Assembly (NCBI RefSeq): GCF_037963145.1
Contig: NZ_CP150144.1
Coordinates: 868,001-932,000 of the forward strand
Source of the DNA: Oceanobacillus sp. FSL K6-2867
Lineage (GTDB): Bacteria; Bacillota; Bacilli; Bacillales; Amphibacillaceae
DNA length: 64,000 nt
Direction: 5' to 3'
A model generated the notes under the pieces. It saw only the letters and a list, made by a program, of their open reading frames with translations, made no database searches and was not told the DNA's origin. Both the position numbers and the translations under genes were made by a program. Positions 9,525 to 17,583 of the stretch are shown here, one piece after another; within the stretch, counting starts at the first letter, position 1, and the number at the start of each line of letters is the position of its first letter.

Positions 9525-9573
9525 TAGTGAACATCTTCACATAAGTATACATGATTTATTTTCTCGAAGTAAA
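9525..9573 (-). promoter_or_regulatory. cydD promoter with Rex-type operator
   Basis: Minus strand: TTTACT (9568-9573), 18-bp spacer, TATACT (9544-9549). Just downstream lies ATGTGAAGATGTTCACTA (9525-9542), matching TTGTGAA-N4-TTCACAA with two outer mismatches. The layout mirrors that at cydA. Confidence 0.7.
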
Positions 9574-9698
9574 CGAATAGCTAGGGTGTTAACATAGTTG
9601 TCGATTTTGGAGTTTATTCATGCTGATGTATTGCCTGCTTTTATTTAATTCTAAAGTTTTAAACGTGAAAAAGGAATACTTCTTGCAACATTTCGCAG

Positions 9699-9839
9699 AT
9701 GAAAGTGAGCAGCAGCTATGTATTTACATTAATGAATCAATCCGTTGTCAACGATTTTATTATGAGTGATCCAGATGAAGATAAGGTAAAGGAAGATGCC
9801 ATTGTTTTAAATCATGGTAAAGGATTTGCACCACAATGA
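9699..9839 (+). CDS. Possible 46-residue ORF, unrecognised
   Basis: The frame starts MKVSSSYVFTLMNQSVVNDF and ends in DHxxG-like residues LNHGKGFAPQ. There is no good ribosome site (only CGCAG upstream), and the surrounding 300 bases hold no other gene. It could be a relic of a larger gene or chance. I do not recognise a family. Confidence 0.2.
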   Translation: MKVSSSYVFTLMNQSVVNDFIMSDPDEDKVKEDAIVLNHGKGFAPQ

Positions 9840-9854
9840 AGCTACAGCAAAAAA

Positions 9855-9902
9855 ACTGCCTAATTAAACGAGCGGCTACATAGACTCATTTTCTTAGGCA
9901 GT
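9855..9902 (-). terminator. Terminator of the small membrane protein gene
   Basis: ACTGCCTAA and TTAGGCAGT form a 9-bp stem with a long loop. On the minus strand it is followed by eight Ts, right after the stop of the gene at 9904. Confidence 0.7.
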
Positions 9903-9903
9903 C

Positions 9904-10290
9904 TTATTTTTTAATAACTTTTACAGCAAAGTAGATAACGAGTGCAATGACAGCATAGATAAAAAACATTACAAGAAAGCCCCATAGCCCCATTACAGCA
10001 TCAGCAAATTCCATATTTCCCCGATTCGTAATCGCTTGCTGCAATTCAATTGCAAAGACAATTACAATCATAACGGTAAACGTATAGACAAACGAAAATA
10101 CTGTCGTACTCCACTTCAATTTTTCCAGCAGCTTGAAAAAAATATAAACAAAAAAGAATATTGCCATTCCCATAAAGCCTATTATCCAAAAATGAAGTTC
10201 TTTATCTGTCATATGTAAACCAAACATATCTGTAAGGATATCATGTATATTATTTACAATTTCTGCAAGGGTAATAATGATGTCTCTCAT
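9904..10290 (-). CDS. Small hypothetical membrane protein, three helices
   Basis: I do not recognise this 128-residue protein. It begins MRDIIITLAEIVNNIHDIL, an amphipathic stretch, followed by hydrophobic segments at about 35-58, 66-88 and 100-124 (the last in GLWGFLVMFFIYAVIALVIY), and ends in KVIKK. The ATG at 10288-10290 is preferred because GGAG lies 6 nt upstream; two further in-frame starts lie slightly upstream. It is probably a single-gene unit with its own terminator. Confidence 0.6.
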   Translation of the reverse strand: MRDIIITLAEIVNNIHDILTDMFGLHMTDKELHFWIIGFMGMAIFFFVYIFFKLLEKLKWSTTVFSFVYTFTVMIVIVFAIELQQAITNRGNMEFADAVMGLWGFLVMFFIYAVIALVIYFAVKVIKK

Positions 10291-10374
10291 TCGCATCTCC
10301 AACTTTTCATCTGTCTCTATTATAAGTATATGAATTCTTAGCTATCTCTAAGACAGTGTTTTAGCAAAATACAA

Positions 10375-10605
10375 CTACTGCTTAAGCTCACTTAAATTTC
10401 CTAATGCTTCCTTCAATTGAACAAGTTCTTCTTTTGTCAGGGTAACACCTTTGCCCATTTTTTCCTTACCAGGTGCCCAGTCCCGTAAATCATATTTTGG
10501 CGGACGGCCATTCCAGCTGATTACATTTAATTCCTTTGTCCATCCTTTTGGAGATTCTGAAATAACAGCAATTGTTTCCATAATTTCATAGTTTAATTCA
10601 GCCAT
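10375..10605 (-). CDS. YdbC-like PC4 (p15 coactivator) family protein
   Basis: A 76-residue protein with the YdbC pattern: an N-terminal beta-rich part, then GWTKELNVISWNGRPPKYDLR-type residues and a helical end with TLTKEELVQLKEALG. YdbC proteins are bacterial homologues of the eukaryotic coactivator PC4 and bind single-stranded DNA or RNA in the cytosol. The WNGRPPKYDLRDW motif is the family hallmark. It lies 32 nt downstream of the universal stress gene on the same strand and may share its transcript. Confidence 0.85.
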   Translation of the reverse strand: MAELNYEIMETIAVISESPKGWTKELNVISWNGRPPKYDLRDWAPGKEKMGKGVTLTKEELVQLKEALGNLSELKQ

Positions 10606-10637
10606 AATTATACTCCTTTATGATTCATTTTAATCAA

Positions 10638-11072
10638 CTATTTAACAATCAAGACAGGGCACTTGGCGTTTTGTACAATTGTATTGCTTACACTGCCTAA
10701 CAGAAGACTTTTTATATTGCTAAGCCCACGATTGCCCACAATGATTAAATCTATTTCGTTAGCTAGTGCATATTCACATACCGCTCTTCCAGGGTTGCGC
10801 TGTGAAAAGTCCGTCCGAATGTCAGTTATTGTGATGATCCCTAGTGCTACCATTTCCTTCTTTATTTGCTGTAGTTCTGGTAAAAGAAATTCTGCATCTG
10901 ACATGGATATGTTCCCTGCAATAGCAGTATCGTTACTTTTAATTCCCGGCGTCACAACGGAAATAACATGAACCTCTGCTTTATTTGTAAGAGATGCCTG
11001 AACTTTTGCCTCTTCCATCGCTAATTTACTAAGGTTAGAACCATCATACGATACGAGAATTTTTCGATTCAT
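10638..11072 (-). CDS. Universal stress protein, UspA family
   Basis: A 144-residue single-domain Usp. The beta-strand start MNRKILVSYDGSNLSKLA and the late IIVGNRGLSNIKSLLLGSVS motif (G-x2-G-x9-G-S type) indicate the ATP-binding subfamily, followed by the standard end CPVLIVK. I chose ATG 11070-11072 with GGAG 5 nt upstream over an upstream GTG. These cytosolic proteins are induced by stress; the target is unknown. A second Usp lies at 42544. Confidence 0.85.
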   Translation of the reverse strand: MNRKILVSYDGSNLSKLAMEEAKVQASLTNKAEVHVISVVTPGIKSNDTAIAGNISMSDAEFLLPELQQIKKEMVALGIITITDIRTDFSQRNPGRAVCEYALANEIDLIIVGNRGLSNIKSLLLGSVSNTIVQNAKCPVLIVK

Positions 11073-11319
11073 TTGCACTCCTCACTTTTTAAAAGGTTAG
11101 CTGCTTTTTATTATACATGGTTAAGTTAAGAAAAGTTAGTTTTTTGCTGATTTCCGTATGAATTAATGTTTTTGTATCTTTTAAAAGTAACATTGGCTGC
11201 ACTTATAGCAGTTTGATAAGCCGGCATGTTATGCTAGTATTCAAAAAGGAAACATGCATTTTATCAGGAAGACTGGATTGAAGTAATACTCCATTTAAGA
11301 TTATTAACTCCCGCTTTCA

Positions 11320-11568
11320 GTAAAAAAACGAGACTGGGACATAAGTGCTTCTGTCAAACAAAGTCCGAACATGGTTGGTGCAAATACCCGCTCCGGAAAT
11401 ATACTTCGCGCTAAGGCGGCTGGTGAGCTCCCTTGTGCTATCGCACTTCGGTATCTCACCTATGCCTTTCCTCCCGTAGGAGTCTACGTATATTTCCTAC
11501 GCTAAGTTTGTGCATCGTTCGTCTTTAACATTAAACACTTTAGTTGTGTCTCAGCCTCGTTTTTCCGT
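11320..11568. repeat. Bacillaceae-type intergenic hairpin repeat, about 245 bp
   Basis: Outer arms AAAAACGAG.CTG.GACA near 11325 and the complementary TGTCTCAGCCTCGTTTTT near 11545 enclose inner arms GGAAATATAC (11395-11404) / GTATATTTCC (11488-11497) and GGTGAG / CTCACC. The element also carries the GGAG-TCTACG core. I recall similar multi-copy intergenic elements from Oceanobacillus-like genomes. It contains no gene, and the outer stem with its T-run can also terminate the DUF2200 gene. Confidence 0.65.
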
Positions 11569-11570
11569 TT

Positions 11571-11927
11571 TTAGTTATTATTTCGCAAAATCTTCTCCAT
11601 CGCTTTTCCTTTTGCCAACTCATCGATCAGCTTATCCAAATAACGAATTTCCTGCATTAATGGTTCTTCGATGTCTTCTACCCGGACACCACAGATCATC
11701 CCTTTTATCTGATCCCGCGAAGGGTTCAGCTGGGGAGCTTCAGCAAAGAAGGTATCAAAGTCTGTCTGTTTTTCCAGGTGTCCTTCTAACTCTTCCTGGC
11801 TGTACCCTGTCAACCAACGAATAATTTCGTCTACTTCGGTTTTCGTACGTTCTTTTTTCTCCGCCTTCGTAACATAATGGGGATAGACTTTTGCAAAACT
11901 CATTGTATAAATTTTATGTTTGGTCAT
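11571..11927 (-). CDS. DUF2200 domain-containing protein
   Basis: The 118-residue product matches the DUF2200 plan: [19 protein letters not shown] at the N-terminus, [20 protein letters not shown] and the central [29 protein letters not shown]. The family is widespread and has no established function. The ATG at 11925-11927 is preceded by GGGGAGGG 7 nt upstream, so the 17-residue upstream extension of the frame is left out. A large hairpin repeat follows its stop. Confidence 0.88.
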   Translation of the reverse strand: MTKHKIYTMSFAKVYPHYVTKAEKKERTKTEVDEIIRWLTGYSQEELEGHLEKQTDFDTFFAEAPQLNPSRDQIKGMICGVRVEDIEEPLMQEIRYLDKLIDELAKGKAMEKILRNNN

Positions 11928-12083
11928 GATAGACCCTCCCCTATATGGTTTATGTCTTATAGTTCTAATAACAGCCAAATGTATACAAGTAACCGTTTCG
12001 TAGACGGTGGCGGCTTATTTCTTGAATTAAATATCGAAAACATTTAATCTATTTTGCCATACTTGTACAAAGCATACAATGCC

Positions 12084-12179
12084 TCAGGGTGGGATACACC
12101 ATACAGGGACATCGTTCTTTAACTTCTCCGTAAAATGTTCGCCAATTGGTCCATAAGAATTTAGTACAGTCTTTTTATC
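12084..12179 (-). pseudogene. Short orphan coding-like relic downstream of dapA
   Basis: The minus strand reads DKKTVLNSYGPIGEHFTEKL followed by KNDVPVWCIPP and a stop, without any start codon or ribosome site. The composition looks like real protein but the family is not recognised. It may be the tail of a lost gene. The rest of 11930-12195 shows nothing else. Confidence 0.25.
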
Positions 12180-12195
12180 AACTTAACTCTTGATC

Positions 12196-13089
12196 CTAAT
12201 ATCCAACAGCGTTTTTCACTTCGTACTTTGCTGCTAGCTTACAAACAGCTTCTCTTTCCAACTCTGTTAATGGTACAAGCGGCAGACGGACACCACCAAC
12301 TGGTATCCCAATATGGTTCAGCGCTTCTTTAACTGGTGTTGGACTTGGGGCTGAAAATAAACCTTTCATTACCGGCAAAATATGTCGGTGCATAGCACTA
12401 GCTTCATCTACATCACCATTCTTGAAAAGCTTTACCATCTCTTGCATCTCATTACCTATAATATGAGAAGCTACTGAAACAATCCCTGTCCCTCCAACAG
12501 CAAGCGTTGGTAATGTAAGGCTATCATCACCACTGTAAACCGTAAAATTACCAGAAGTATGACTGATAATTTCTGAAACCTTATCTAAATCGCCACTAGC
12601 CTCTTTCACCGACACAATGTTTGGAATTTCGGAAAGTCGCACAATTGTTTCTAATTCCATATTAACAACGCTTCTGCCAGGAATATTATAAAGCATAACA
12701 GGCAGTGCAGTACTTTCTGCAATTGTACTGAAGTGCTGATACATTCCTTCTTGTGACGGCTTATTATAGTACGGTGCCACAAGCATAATACCATCAACAC
12801 CTATAGCAGTGGCCTCTTTTGTCAATTCAATAGAAGCTCTCGTATTATTCGATCCAGTTCCTGCAATAACAGGAACCCTGCCATTTACCTCTTTTACAAC
12901 CGTTTGGAACAGCTTCATTTTTTCATTATGTGTTAATGTTGGTGATTCACCTGTTGTCCCTGCAACTACTAAACCGTCCGTACCATTTGCTATTAAATAA
13001 TTAACCAGCCCTTTTGTACGTTCAAAATCAATTTCTCCCGCCTCATTAAACGGGGTAACCATTGCTGTTAATACATTCCCGAAATGCAT
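12196..13089 (-). CDS. dapA: 4-hydroxy-tetrahydrodipicolinate synthase
   Basis: DapA condenses pyruvate with aspartate semialdehyde, the committed step to diaminopimelate, lysine and spore dipicolinate. The 297-residue TIM-barrel enzyme shows GTTGESPTL near residue 43, the LYNIPGR motif with the catalytic tyrosine near 133, and the Schiff-base lysine in VSVKEASGD near 162. The ATG follows AAAGGATG with 8-nt spacing. It stands alone behind a lysine riboswitch, so it should be repressed when lysine is plentiful. Confidence 0.96.
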   Translation of the reverse strand: MHFGNVLTAMVTPFNEAGEIDFERTKGLVNYLIANGTDGLVVAGTTGESPTLTHNEKMKLFQTVVKEVNGRVPVIAGTGSNNTRASIELTKEATAIGVDGIMLVAPYYNKPSQEGMYQHFSTIAESTALPVMLYNIPGRSVVNMELETIVRLSEIPNIVSVKEASGDLDKVSEIISHTSGNFTVYSGDDSLTLPTLAVGGTGIVSVASHIIGNEMQEMVKLFKNGDVDEASAMHRHILPVMKGLFSAPSPTPVKEALNHIGIPVGGVRLPLVPLTELEREAVCKLAAKYEVKNAVGY

Positions 13090-13140
13090 ATCGACACATC
13101 CTTTTCATCCAATTATTTTATTTATGCTTTAGGATCAAAA

Positions 13141-13380
13141 TTAAAAAGCAGCAACGAGAGAGCTCGCTGCCGCTTATAGAACATAATATTAATCGTTCTA
13201 AGCTTGATAGCCCTCCATATAGTTCCCTATATGACAGTCCTGCATCTCTTTGATAACAGGCCCAGCTTCAGAAGATGAGTCTTCTTCCACTTCGGCAAAT
13301 CCCCCTTTCCTCACATTTCTTCAGAGCTCATTCTCCTCCACGCAAGTATTAATGGTATTTGCACCTCTACCCTTACTTTA
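13141..13380 (-). promoter_or_regulatory. Lysine riboswitch (L box) upstream of dapA
   Basis: Minus-strand hallmarks in order: GTAGAGGTGCAAATACC (start near 13372), GTGAGGAAAGGGGG, GATTTGCCGAAGTGG, GAAGCTGGGCCTGTTATC, CAGGACTGTCA and GGAGGGCTATC (near 13206). These are the conserved L-box junction segments. The terminator is the stem GGCAGCGAG/CTCGTTGCTGC at about 13147-13171 followed by TTTTT. Lysine binding should favour this terminator and shut off dapA. Confidence 0.95.
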
Positions 13381-13417
13381 CAAATCTAAAATAAGAAAAT
13401 ATTTATTTATTATGTGT

Positions 13418-13446
13418 ATTATAACAGGGATAAGTATAGAAAACAA
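13418..13446 (-). promoter_or_regulatory. Promoter of the dapA riboswitch transcript
   Basis: Minus strand: TTGTTT (13441-13446), 17-bp spacer, TATAAT (13418-13423). It starts transcription about 35 nt before the L-box. Confidence 0.7.
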
Positions 13447-13567
13447 GCATTTGAACCATATGAAAAATTCAAATTGATACAGAGGATCATAACTTTCAAA
13501 AAGATGTGCAGGATATGCGAATGCTACATATGCTATTACATAACTTTATTCACAGGAGGTAATCAAG

Positions 13568-13831
13568 ATGGAGCGCAATTCATATCGTGACCTCCCTGCA
13601 AATTTCGGCGATAAGCTCATTCTGGTCGGTGGTTTGATTAGTACCATTGGAAGTAATTTGGCAGTTATCGGTTCCTTTATCACATATGAACAGGAAAAAG
13701 ATGCAGAATTACAAGATAATCAGGAAAAAATTCAGCTAAATCAGCAGCTTGAAGAAATGCAGCAGCAAATAACAGCATTACAAAAAAAGATAGATCTGTT
13801 AAGTCAAAATCAAAATAACGGAAAGCCATAA
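13568..13831 (+). CDS. Hypothetical protein with one helix and a coiled coil
   Basis: An 87-residue protein unknown to me. Residues 16-40 (LILVGGLISTIGSNLAVIGSF) form a hydrophobic segment, and residues 45-80 are a Q/E/L-rich coiled coil (QLNQQLEEMQQQITALQKKI region). A strong AGGAGGT lies 7 nt before the ATG, and a terminator follows. A small membrane-anchored oligomerising protein is likely; no function can be assigned. Confidence 0.7.
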   Translation: MERNSYRDLPANFGDKLILVGGLISTIGSNLAVIGSFITYEQEKDAELQDNQEKIQLNQQLEEMQQQITALQKKIDLLSQNQNNGKP

Positions 13832-13847
13832 TCATATGTAAAACAAA

Positions 13848-13895
13848 GAAACTGTTCGTCCAAACTTATGTTTAGAGAACAGTTTCGTAATTTTT
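13848..13895. terminator. Bidirectional terminator
   Basis: GAAACTGTTC and GAACAGTTTC enclose a 19-nt loop, with T-runs on the plus side. It lies between the coiled-coil gene and the convergent nitroreductase gene. Confidence 0.75.
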
Positions 13896-14418
13896 AGCTA
13901 AATGTTTCATAATGTACTATATCTTCTCTTGCCAGATGTTTTTTTGGTTTTAATGTTCCTTCCGGGTATCCCATTCCTAAAATAGCGACAATATGATGCT
14001 CTTCCGGAATGCTTAATAGTTTCCGTACATGATTTTCTCTAACAAACGACTCTTTCTTATCCTCAGAATGATAAACTGCTCCAAATGCCGCACCAAGCCC
14101 AGCTTCAACCGCTTCAAGCCAAATAAACGCACAAGCAATTGATGCATCCTGCAGCCAGTACTTACTTATTTTTGGCTTCCCTGTAACGACAATAGCTGCT
14201 TTCGCCTCTTTTAACCAATTCATATAAGGAGTTGTTGCAGCAAGACTGTCCAAGTTTGGTCGATTCCTTACTATAATTAATGACTTTGATGGAAGATTAT
14301 TACCTGTTGGTGCATAATAACCAGCATCCACAACCTTTTCTAGAACCTTATCTGGAATGGAACGATCAGCATACGTTGTAATTTCACGTCTTTCTTGTAT
14401 GGCTTGAAAAACATCCAT
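13894..14418 (-). CDS. Nitroreductase family protein
   Basis: A 174-residue flavin-dependent oxidoreductase of the NADH/FMN nitroreductase fold. The N-terminal ERREITTYADRSIPD segment (FMN phosphate contact), YYAPTGNNLPSK near residue 35, and the late ILGMGYPEG motif before the C-terminal Arg/Lys-rich tail are typical. It would reduce nitro- or quinone-type compounds with NAD(P)H; the physiological substrate is unknown. It is a monocistronic gene convergent with the coiled-coil protein. Confidence 0.88.
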   Translation of the reverse strand: MDVFQAIQERREITTYADRSIPDKVLEKVVDAGYYAPTGNNLPSKSLIIVRNRPNLDSLAATTPYMNWLKEAKAAIVVTGKPKISKYWLQDASIACAFIWLEAVEAGLGAAFGAVYHSEDKKESFVRENHVRKLLSIPEEHHIVAILGMGYPEGTLKPKKHLAREDIVHYETFS

Positions 14419-14546
14419 CGGACACCTCTCCTTTGCCCTTATATTCTAGATTAATCATATCAAACTAATATGCTTTCGACCACTAAATATCAGATGATTT
14501 TCAACAATCAACCCTTCTGACAAATTTCCTGAAATAAATTCATGAA

Positions 14547-14574
14547 GTGACAGACTCTTCAAAAGTGCTATAAT
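14547..14574 (+). promoter_or_regulatory. pdxK promoter
   Basis: GTGACA (14547-14552), 16-bp spacer and TATAAT (14569-14574), 32 nt before the start codon. Confidence 0.6.
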
Positions 14575-14605
14575 AAAAATTAGCTTTTTAGAGGAGGTTC
14601 TATCA

Positions 14606-15415
14606 ATGACAATGAAAAAAACGTTAACACTTGCAGGATCGGACACAAGTGGGGGAGCGGGCATCGCTGCTGACTTAAAAACATTTCAGGAACATGATGT
14701 ATATGGCATGACTGCTTTAACCTGTATCGTTACAATGAATCCAGAAGGCTGGAATCATCATGTAACACCAATTGATCTGGATCTTGTAAACAAACAATTA
14801 GACACTATTTTATCTGTCGGAGTGGATGCGATGAAATCTGGCATGTTAGGCTCTGTCGATATCATTAAGCTTGGTGCAGAAAAAATAGATGCATATAATA
14901 TTAATAATTTCGTACTAGATCCAGTTATGGTTTGTAAAGGCGAAGATGAAGTATTGCAGCCTGAAAATACAGACGCAATGCGTGAATATCTTATTCCGCG
15001 TGCACTCGTTACAACACCTAACTTATTTGAAGCCAGTCAATTAGCACAGGTTAAACCCTTAAAAACAATTGAAGACATGAAGCAAGCTGCAATAAAAATC
15101 CATCAGCTTGGAGCCAAAAATGTGGTCATTAAAGGCGGCAAGGCACTGGATCATGAAAAAGCGATCGATTTATTCTACGATGGTACAGACTTTGAAATCC
15201 TTGAAAAAGGAAAAATTGATACTACCTATAACCATGGTGCTGGATGTACTTTTGCTGCAGCGATCACAGCAAATCTAGCAAATGGCAAAAGTGTAAAGGA
15301 TTCAGTATTTGCTGCTAAAGATTTTGTCACTGCAGCAATCGCTAACGGCTGGAAACTGAACAAGTATGTTGGCCCAGTCATGCATGGTGCATATAATAAA
15401 ATAACAAATAAATAG
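14606..15415 (+). CDS. pdxK: Pyridoxine/pyridoxal/pyridoxamine kinase, ThiD-like ribokinase fold
   Basis: This enzyme phosphorylates vitamin B6 vitamers (and possibly HMP) with ATP. The 269-residue protein has the AGSDTSGGAGIAADLKTF start, FVLDPVMVCKG near 112, TTPNLFEASQL near 136 and the anion-hole motif THGAGCTFAAAITA-like (YNHGAGCTFAAA) near 210 with the catalytic cysteine/aspartate region. The overall pattern closely follows B. subtilis PdxK rather than ThiD. ATG follows GAGGAGGT. It is a single-gene unit with promoter and terminator. Confidence 0.9.
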   Translation: MTMKKTLTLAGSDTSGGAGIAADLKTFQEHDVYGMTALTCIVTMNPEGWNHHVTPIDLDLVNKQLDTILSVGVDAMKSGMLGSVDIIKLGAEKIDAYNINNFVLDPVMVCKGEDEVLQPENTDAMREYLIPRALVTTPNLFEASQLAQVKPLKTIEDMKQAAIKIHQLGAKNVVIKGGKALDHEKAIDLFYDGTDFEILEKGKIDTTYNHGAGCTFAAAITANLANGKSVKDSVFAAKDFVTAAIANGWKLNKYVGPVMHGAYNKITNK

Positions 15416-15416
15416 T

Positions 15417-15460
15417 AAATAGAGCCTTGAAAACGACTTATTCTTTTCAAGGCTCTATTT
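15417..15460 (+). terminator. pdxK terminator
   Basis: AAATAGAGCCTTGAAAA pairs with TTTTCAAGGCTCTATTT around a 10-nt loop. Confidence 0.85.
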
Positions 15461-15557
15461 GCAGCCAGTCTGCTCTTGTTATTCTTGTGTAAATATTTGG
15501 CCACATCATACTAAATTGGAATCCTATAGATGATTAGTTGTAAAATGCATTGACACA

Positions 15558-15582
15558 GTTTAGTTTTTCGTAGTTTGGGCAA
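15558..15582 (+). promoter_or_regulatory. Possible SigB-type promoter of the lipoprotein gene
   Basis: GTTTAG, 13-bp spacer, GGGCAA resembles the SigB consensus GTTTAA-N12-14-GGGTAT with mismatches in both boxes. It lies 37 nt before the ATG, and no good SigA promoter is seen. Confidence 0.3.
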
Positions 15583-15618
15583 TATTAATGGTATACAATA
15601 TTGATAGGAGTGAGCACC

Positions 15619-16185
15619 ATGAAAAAGTTTATGGTATTTGTAACAATAACAACATTAGCCTTGTTTATTGCAGCTTGCGGAACGACAGAAGATGATACAA
15701 ACACAAATTCTCCAGCGGATAATAATGCTGGTGAAACGGAAAACAATGCCGCGAACGAGCAAGATAATGCTGCAAATGACCAAAATAATGCCAATACGGA
15801 AAATGGTTCAACAACAGATAACAATGATGCCACAAATGACCGTGATAATGTAACAACAGAGATGGATGCCGATTACCCGTTTACGAGCTTTGATTTAGAA
15901 GCAGATTTCGAGGGTACGGAAGATATCGTCGAAGTAGAATACGAACAGGATACGAATGAAACAGAAGCATCCTATCGAAATGAAACACAAGGAATTCAGT
16001 TACGGGGGGATGAAGCGATGCAAGAGCTTGATAGCATCTTCTCCACTTTTGACTTTGATGAAAACACGCCAAAAGAAGAAGTTCTAAGCACCGTACTTGA
16101 AGCTTTCAATATCCCAAACGATGCGCAAAATGTTGAATTAGACATTGAGTATTCAGGTGGGACCGAAGTTGAATATCAACAATAA
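15619..16185 (+). CDS. YusW-like lipoprotein
   Basis: The 188-residue protein starts with a lipoprotein signal (MKKFMVFVTITTLALFIAAC, lipobox cysteine at residue 20). A linker rich in Asn/Asp/Thr/Glu follows (about residues 21-80), then a YusW-type domain with YPFTSFDLEADFEG and GDEAMQELDSIFSTFDFDEN motifs. Family function is unknown; it would be tethered to the outer face of the membrane. The ATG is preceded by AGGAGTGAG. The Asn-rich linker is low complexity. A terminator follows. Confidence 0.8.
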   Translation: MKKFMVFVTITTLALFIAACGTTEDDTNTNSPADNNAGETENNAANEQDNAANDQNNANTENGSTTDNNDATNDRDNVTTEMDADYPFTSFDLEADFEGTEDIVEVEYEQDTNETEASYRNETQGIQLRGDEAMQELDSIFSTFDFDENTPKEEVLSTVLEAFNIPNDAQNVELDIEYSGGTEVEYQQ

Positions 16186-16198
16186 ACCATTCATATAA

Positions 16199-16240
16199 AA
16201 AACTCCGCTGTTTTGTATACTTCACAAACAGCGGAGTTTT
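16199..16240 (+). terminator. Terminator after the YusW-like gene
   Basis: AAACTCCGCTGTTT pairs with AAACAGCGGAGTTTT, ending in a T-run; it can also serve the convergent FMN reductase gene. Confidence 0.8.
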
Positions 16241-16254
16241 AAGTTTACGGTCCT

Positions 16255-16815
16255 TTATTTTACATCAGCAGTAACCTTGAAATTTTCAGTCCAGTTAACA
16301 AAATTCGTTACAACGGAATCAATAAATAGAACGGTAGGTTCATCTGTCAAGTTTCCTTCTGCATCGATTTTTTCATGAACAGAGCCAACAAACACTTCAT
16401 TTCCAGGCAGTGTTAATGTAGCTACTCCTGGCGAATTTAAAATTTGACGTAAGTGCAGCTGTGCTTTCACTGTACCTAACGCTCCCATAGAAGCTCCAAC
16501 AATCATTGCAGGCTTCTTCACCATTACTTTCTCTACACGTGAAAACCAATCAATTGCGTTTTTTAACATTCCGGAAATAGAGCCATTATATTCTGGAGTT
16601 GCAAACAATATGCCATCACTTGCACTTATTTTTGCACGGATTTCTTTCACAACTTCTGGTGGATTTAATTCATCATCCTCATTATACATTGGAAGCTGAT
16701 TGATCGGTAAAATTTCAATATCAATTTTTCCTGCATATCTATTCTGCATGAACTGAACAAGCTTCATGTTATATGATTCTTTTCTATTACTCCCTACCAT
16801 TGCAACAATTTTCAT
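16255..16815 (-). CDS. NADPH-dependent FMN reductase family protein
   Basis: A 186-residue flavodoxin-fold protein. VGSNRKESYNMKLV near the start binds FMN phosphate, and ATPEYNGSISGMLKNAIDW near residue 75 is the signature of the azoreductase/chromate reductase-like FMN reductases. It would reduce flavin, quinones or azo compounds in the cytosol. The ATG at 16813-16815 is chosen for GGAGG 7 nt upstream; five further in-frame codons upstream have none. Confidence 0.88.
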   Translation of the reverse strand: MKIVAMVGSNRKESYNMKLVQFMQNRYAGKIDIEILPINQLPMYNEDDELNPPEVVKEIRAKISASDGILFATPEYNGSISGMLKNAIDWFSRVEKVMVKKPAMIVGASMGALGTVKAQLHLRQILNSPGVATLTLPGNEVFVGSVHEKIDAEGNLTDEPTVLFIDSVVTNFVNWTENFKVTADVK

Positions 16816-16942
16816 TCGATTTTCCTCCATTTATATATTTACACCTTCGTGATGCAATATAAATATTATTAGCAAAATAAAAATGGAGATTCAAGATATA
16901 TGCCTATGTCATTACAGAGTGATTGTACAACCCTGTCCCCTG

Positions 16943-17422
16943 CTAGCAATGAGACCGTTTGAGCATCGTAATAAACTCAGTCTGCTCACTTTGAAATTTA
17001 GCTTGTTGAACAAAGCCCGCTTTTTCATAAAGACGAATAGCTCGTTTATTAAAGGTGGCAACAGTTAATCGGATATCCAACCCTACATGGCTTTCCGATA
17101 CAAAATCAAGGATTGCAGAAAAAAATAACAAGCCAAGTCCTCTTCCCGTAAATGCTGGCTTCATGCCCAGGCCTATATCAACACAGTCTTCTTTATATGC
17201 ACCATATGGATATCCGGCAGGCACTTGTGCTGGAGCCCCGACACAGAAAAAACCTACAAGCACATCATACCGGTCAAAAACTGTATAATATTTCTTTCCG
17301 GTCAGCTCCATAATTGCGTGACTTGTTAATACTTGGTTATAAAAATTATATGGCCGCTCGTATTTCCAGCAAAGAACTTCAATCGCATATTTTTCCGTCA
17401 TATTTTTTATCGTAAATTGCAT
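16943..17422 (-). CDS. GNAT family N-acetyltransferase
   Basis: A 159-residue single-domain GNAT. The acetyl-CoA loop is FTGRGLGLLFFSAIL near residue 92, and the later VATFNKRAIRLYEKAGFVQ segment is the usual motif B. The N-terminal part (YERPYNFYN) resembles RimI/RimL-like acetyltransferases of Bacillus. The substrate cannot be deduced. It lies alone between the FMN reductase gene and the short peptide gene, all on the minus strand. Confidence 0.85.
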   Translation of the reverse strand: MQFTIKNMTEKYAIEVLCWKYERPYNFYNQVLTSHAIMELTGKKYYTVFDRYDVLVGFFCVGAPAQVPAGYPYGAYKEDCVDIGLGMKPAFTGRGLGLLFFSAILDFVSESHVGLDIRLTVATFNKRAIRLYEKAGFVQQAKFQSEQTEFITMLKRSHC

Positions 17423-17550
17423 GTCATTTCCCCGCTTTTTTCCACACTATGTATTATTAATTATAACAAGGAGAAAGAAACAATAGAAATAGTTTGATAA
17501 TATATTCTGGTTGCTTCAAAAATTAATAGAATGTGCGATAACAAATTGCA

Positions 17551-17577
17551 AGAGACGGTCCGTTACAAACCGTCTCT
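17551..17577 (-). terminator. Hairpin after the 33-residue gene
   Basis: AGAGACGGT and ACCGTCTCT form a perfect 9-bp stem a few bases after the stop codon at 17584; the following T-run is weak. Confidence 0.6.
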
Positions 17578-17583
17578 ATAAAA

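Noticed and set aside
13062..13477. Two plus-strand open frames upstream of dapA
   Set aside because: They lie on the opposite strand of the lysine riboswitch and its terminator and lack ribosome sites.
15665..15856. Overlapping frames in the lipoprotein linker
   Set aside because: They arise from the low-complexity Asn/Asp repeat; the lipobox and YusW domain define the real frame.
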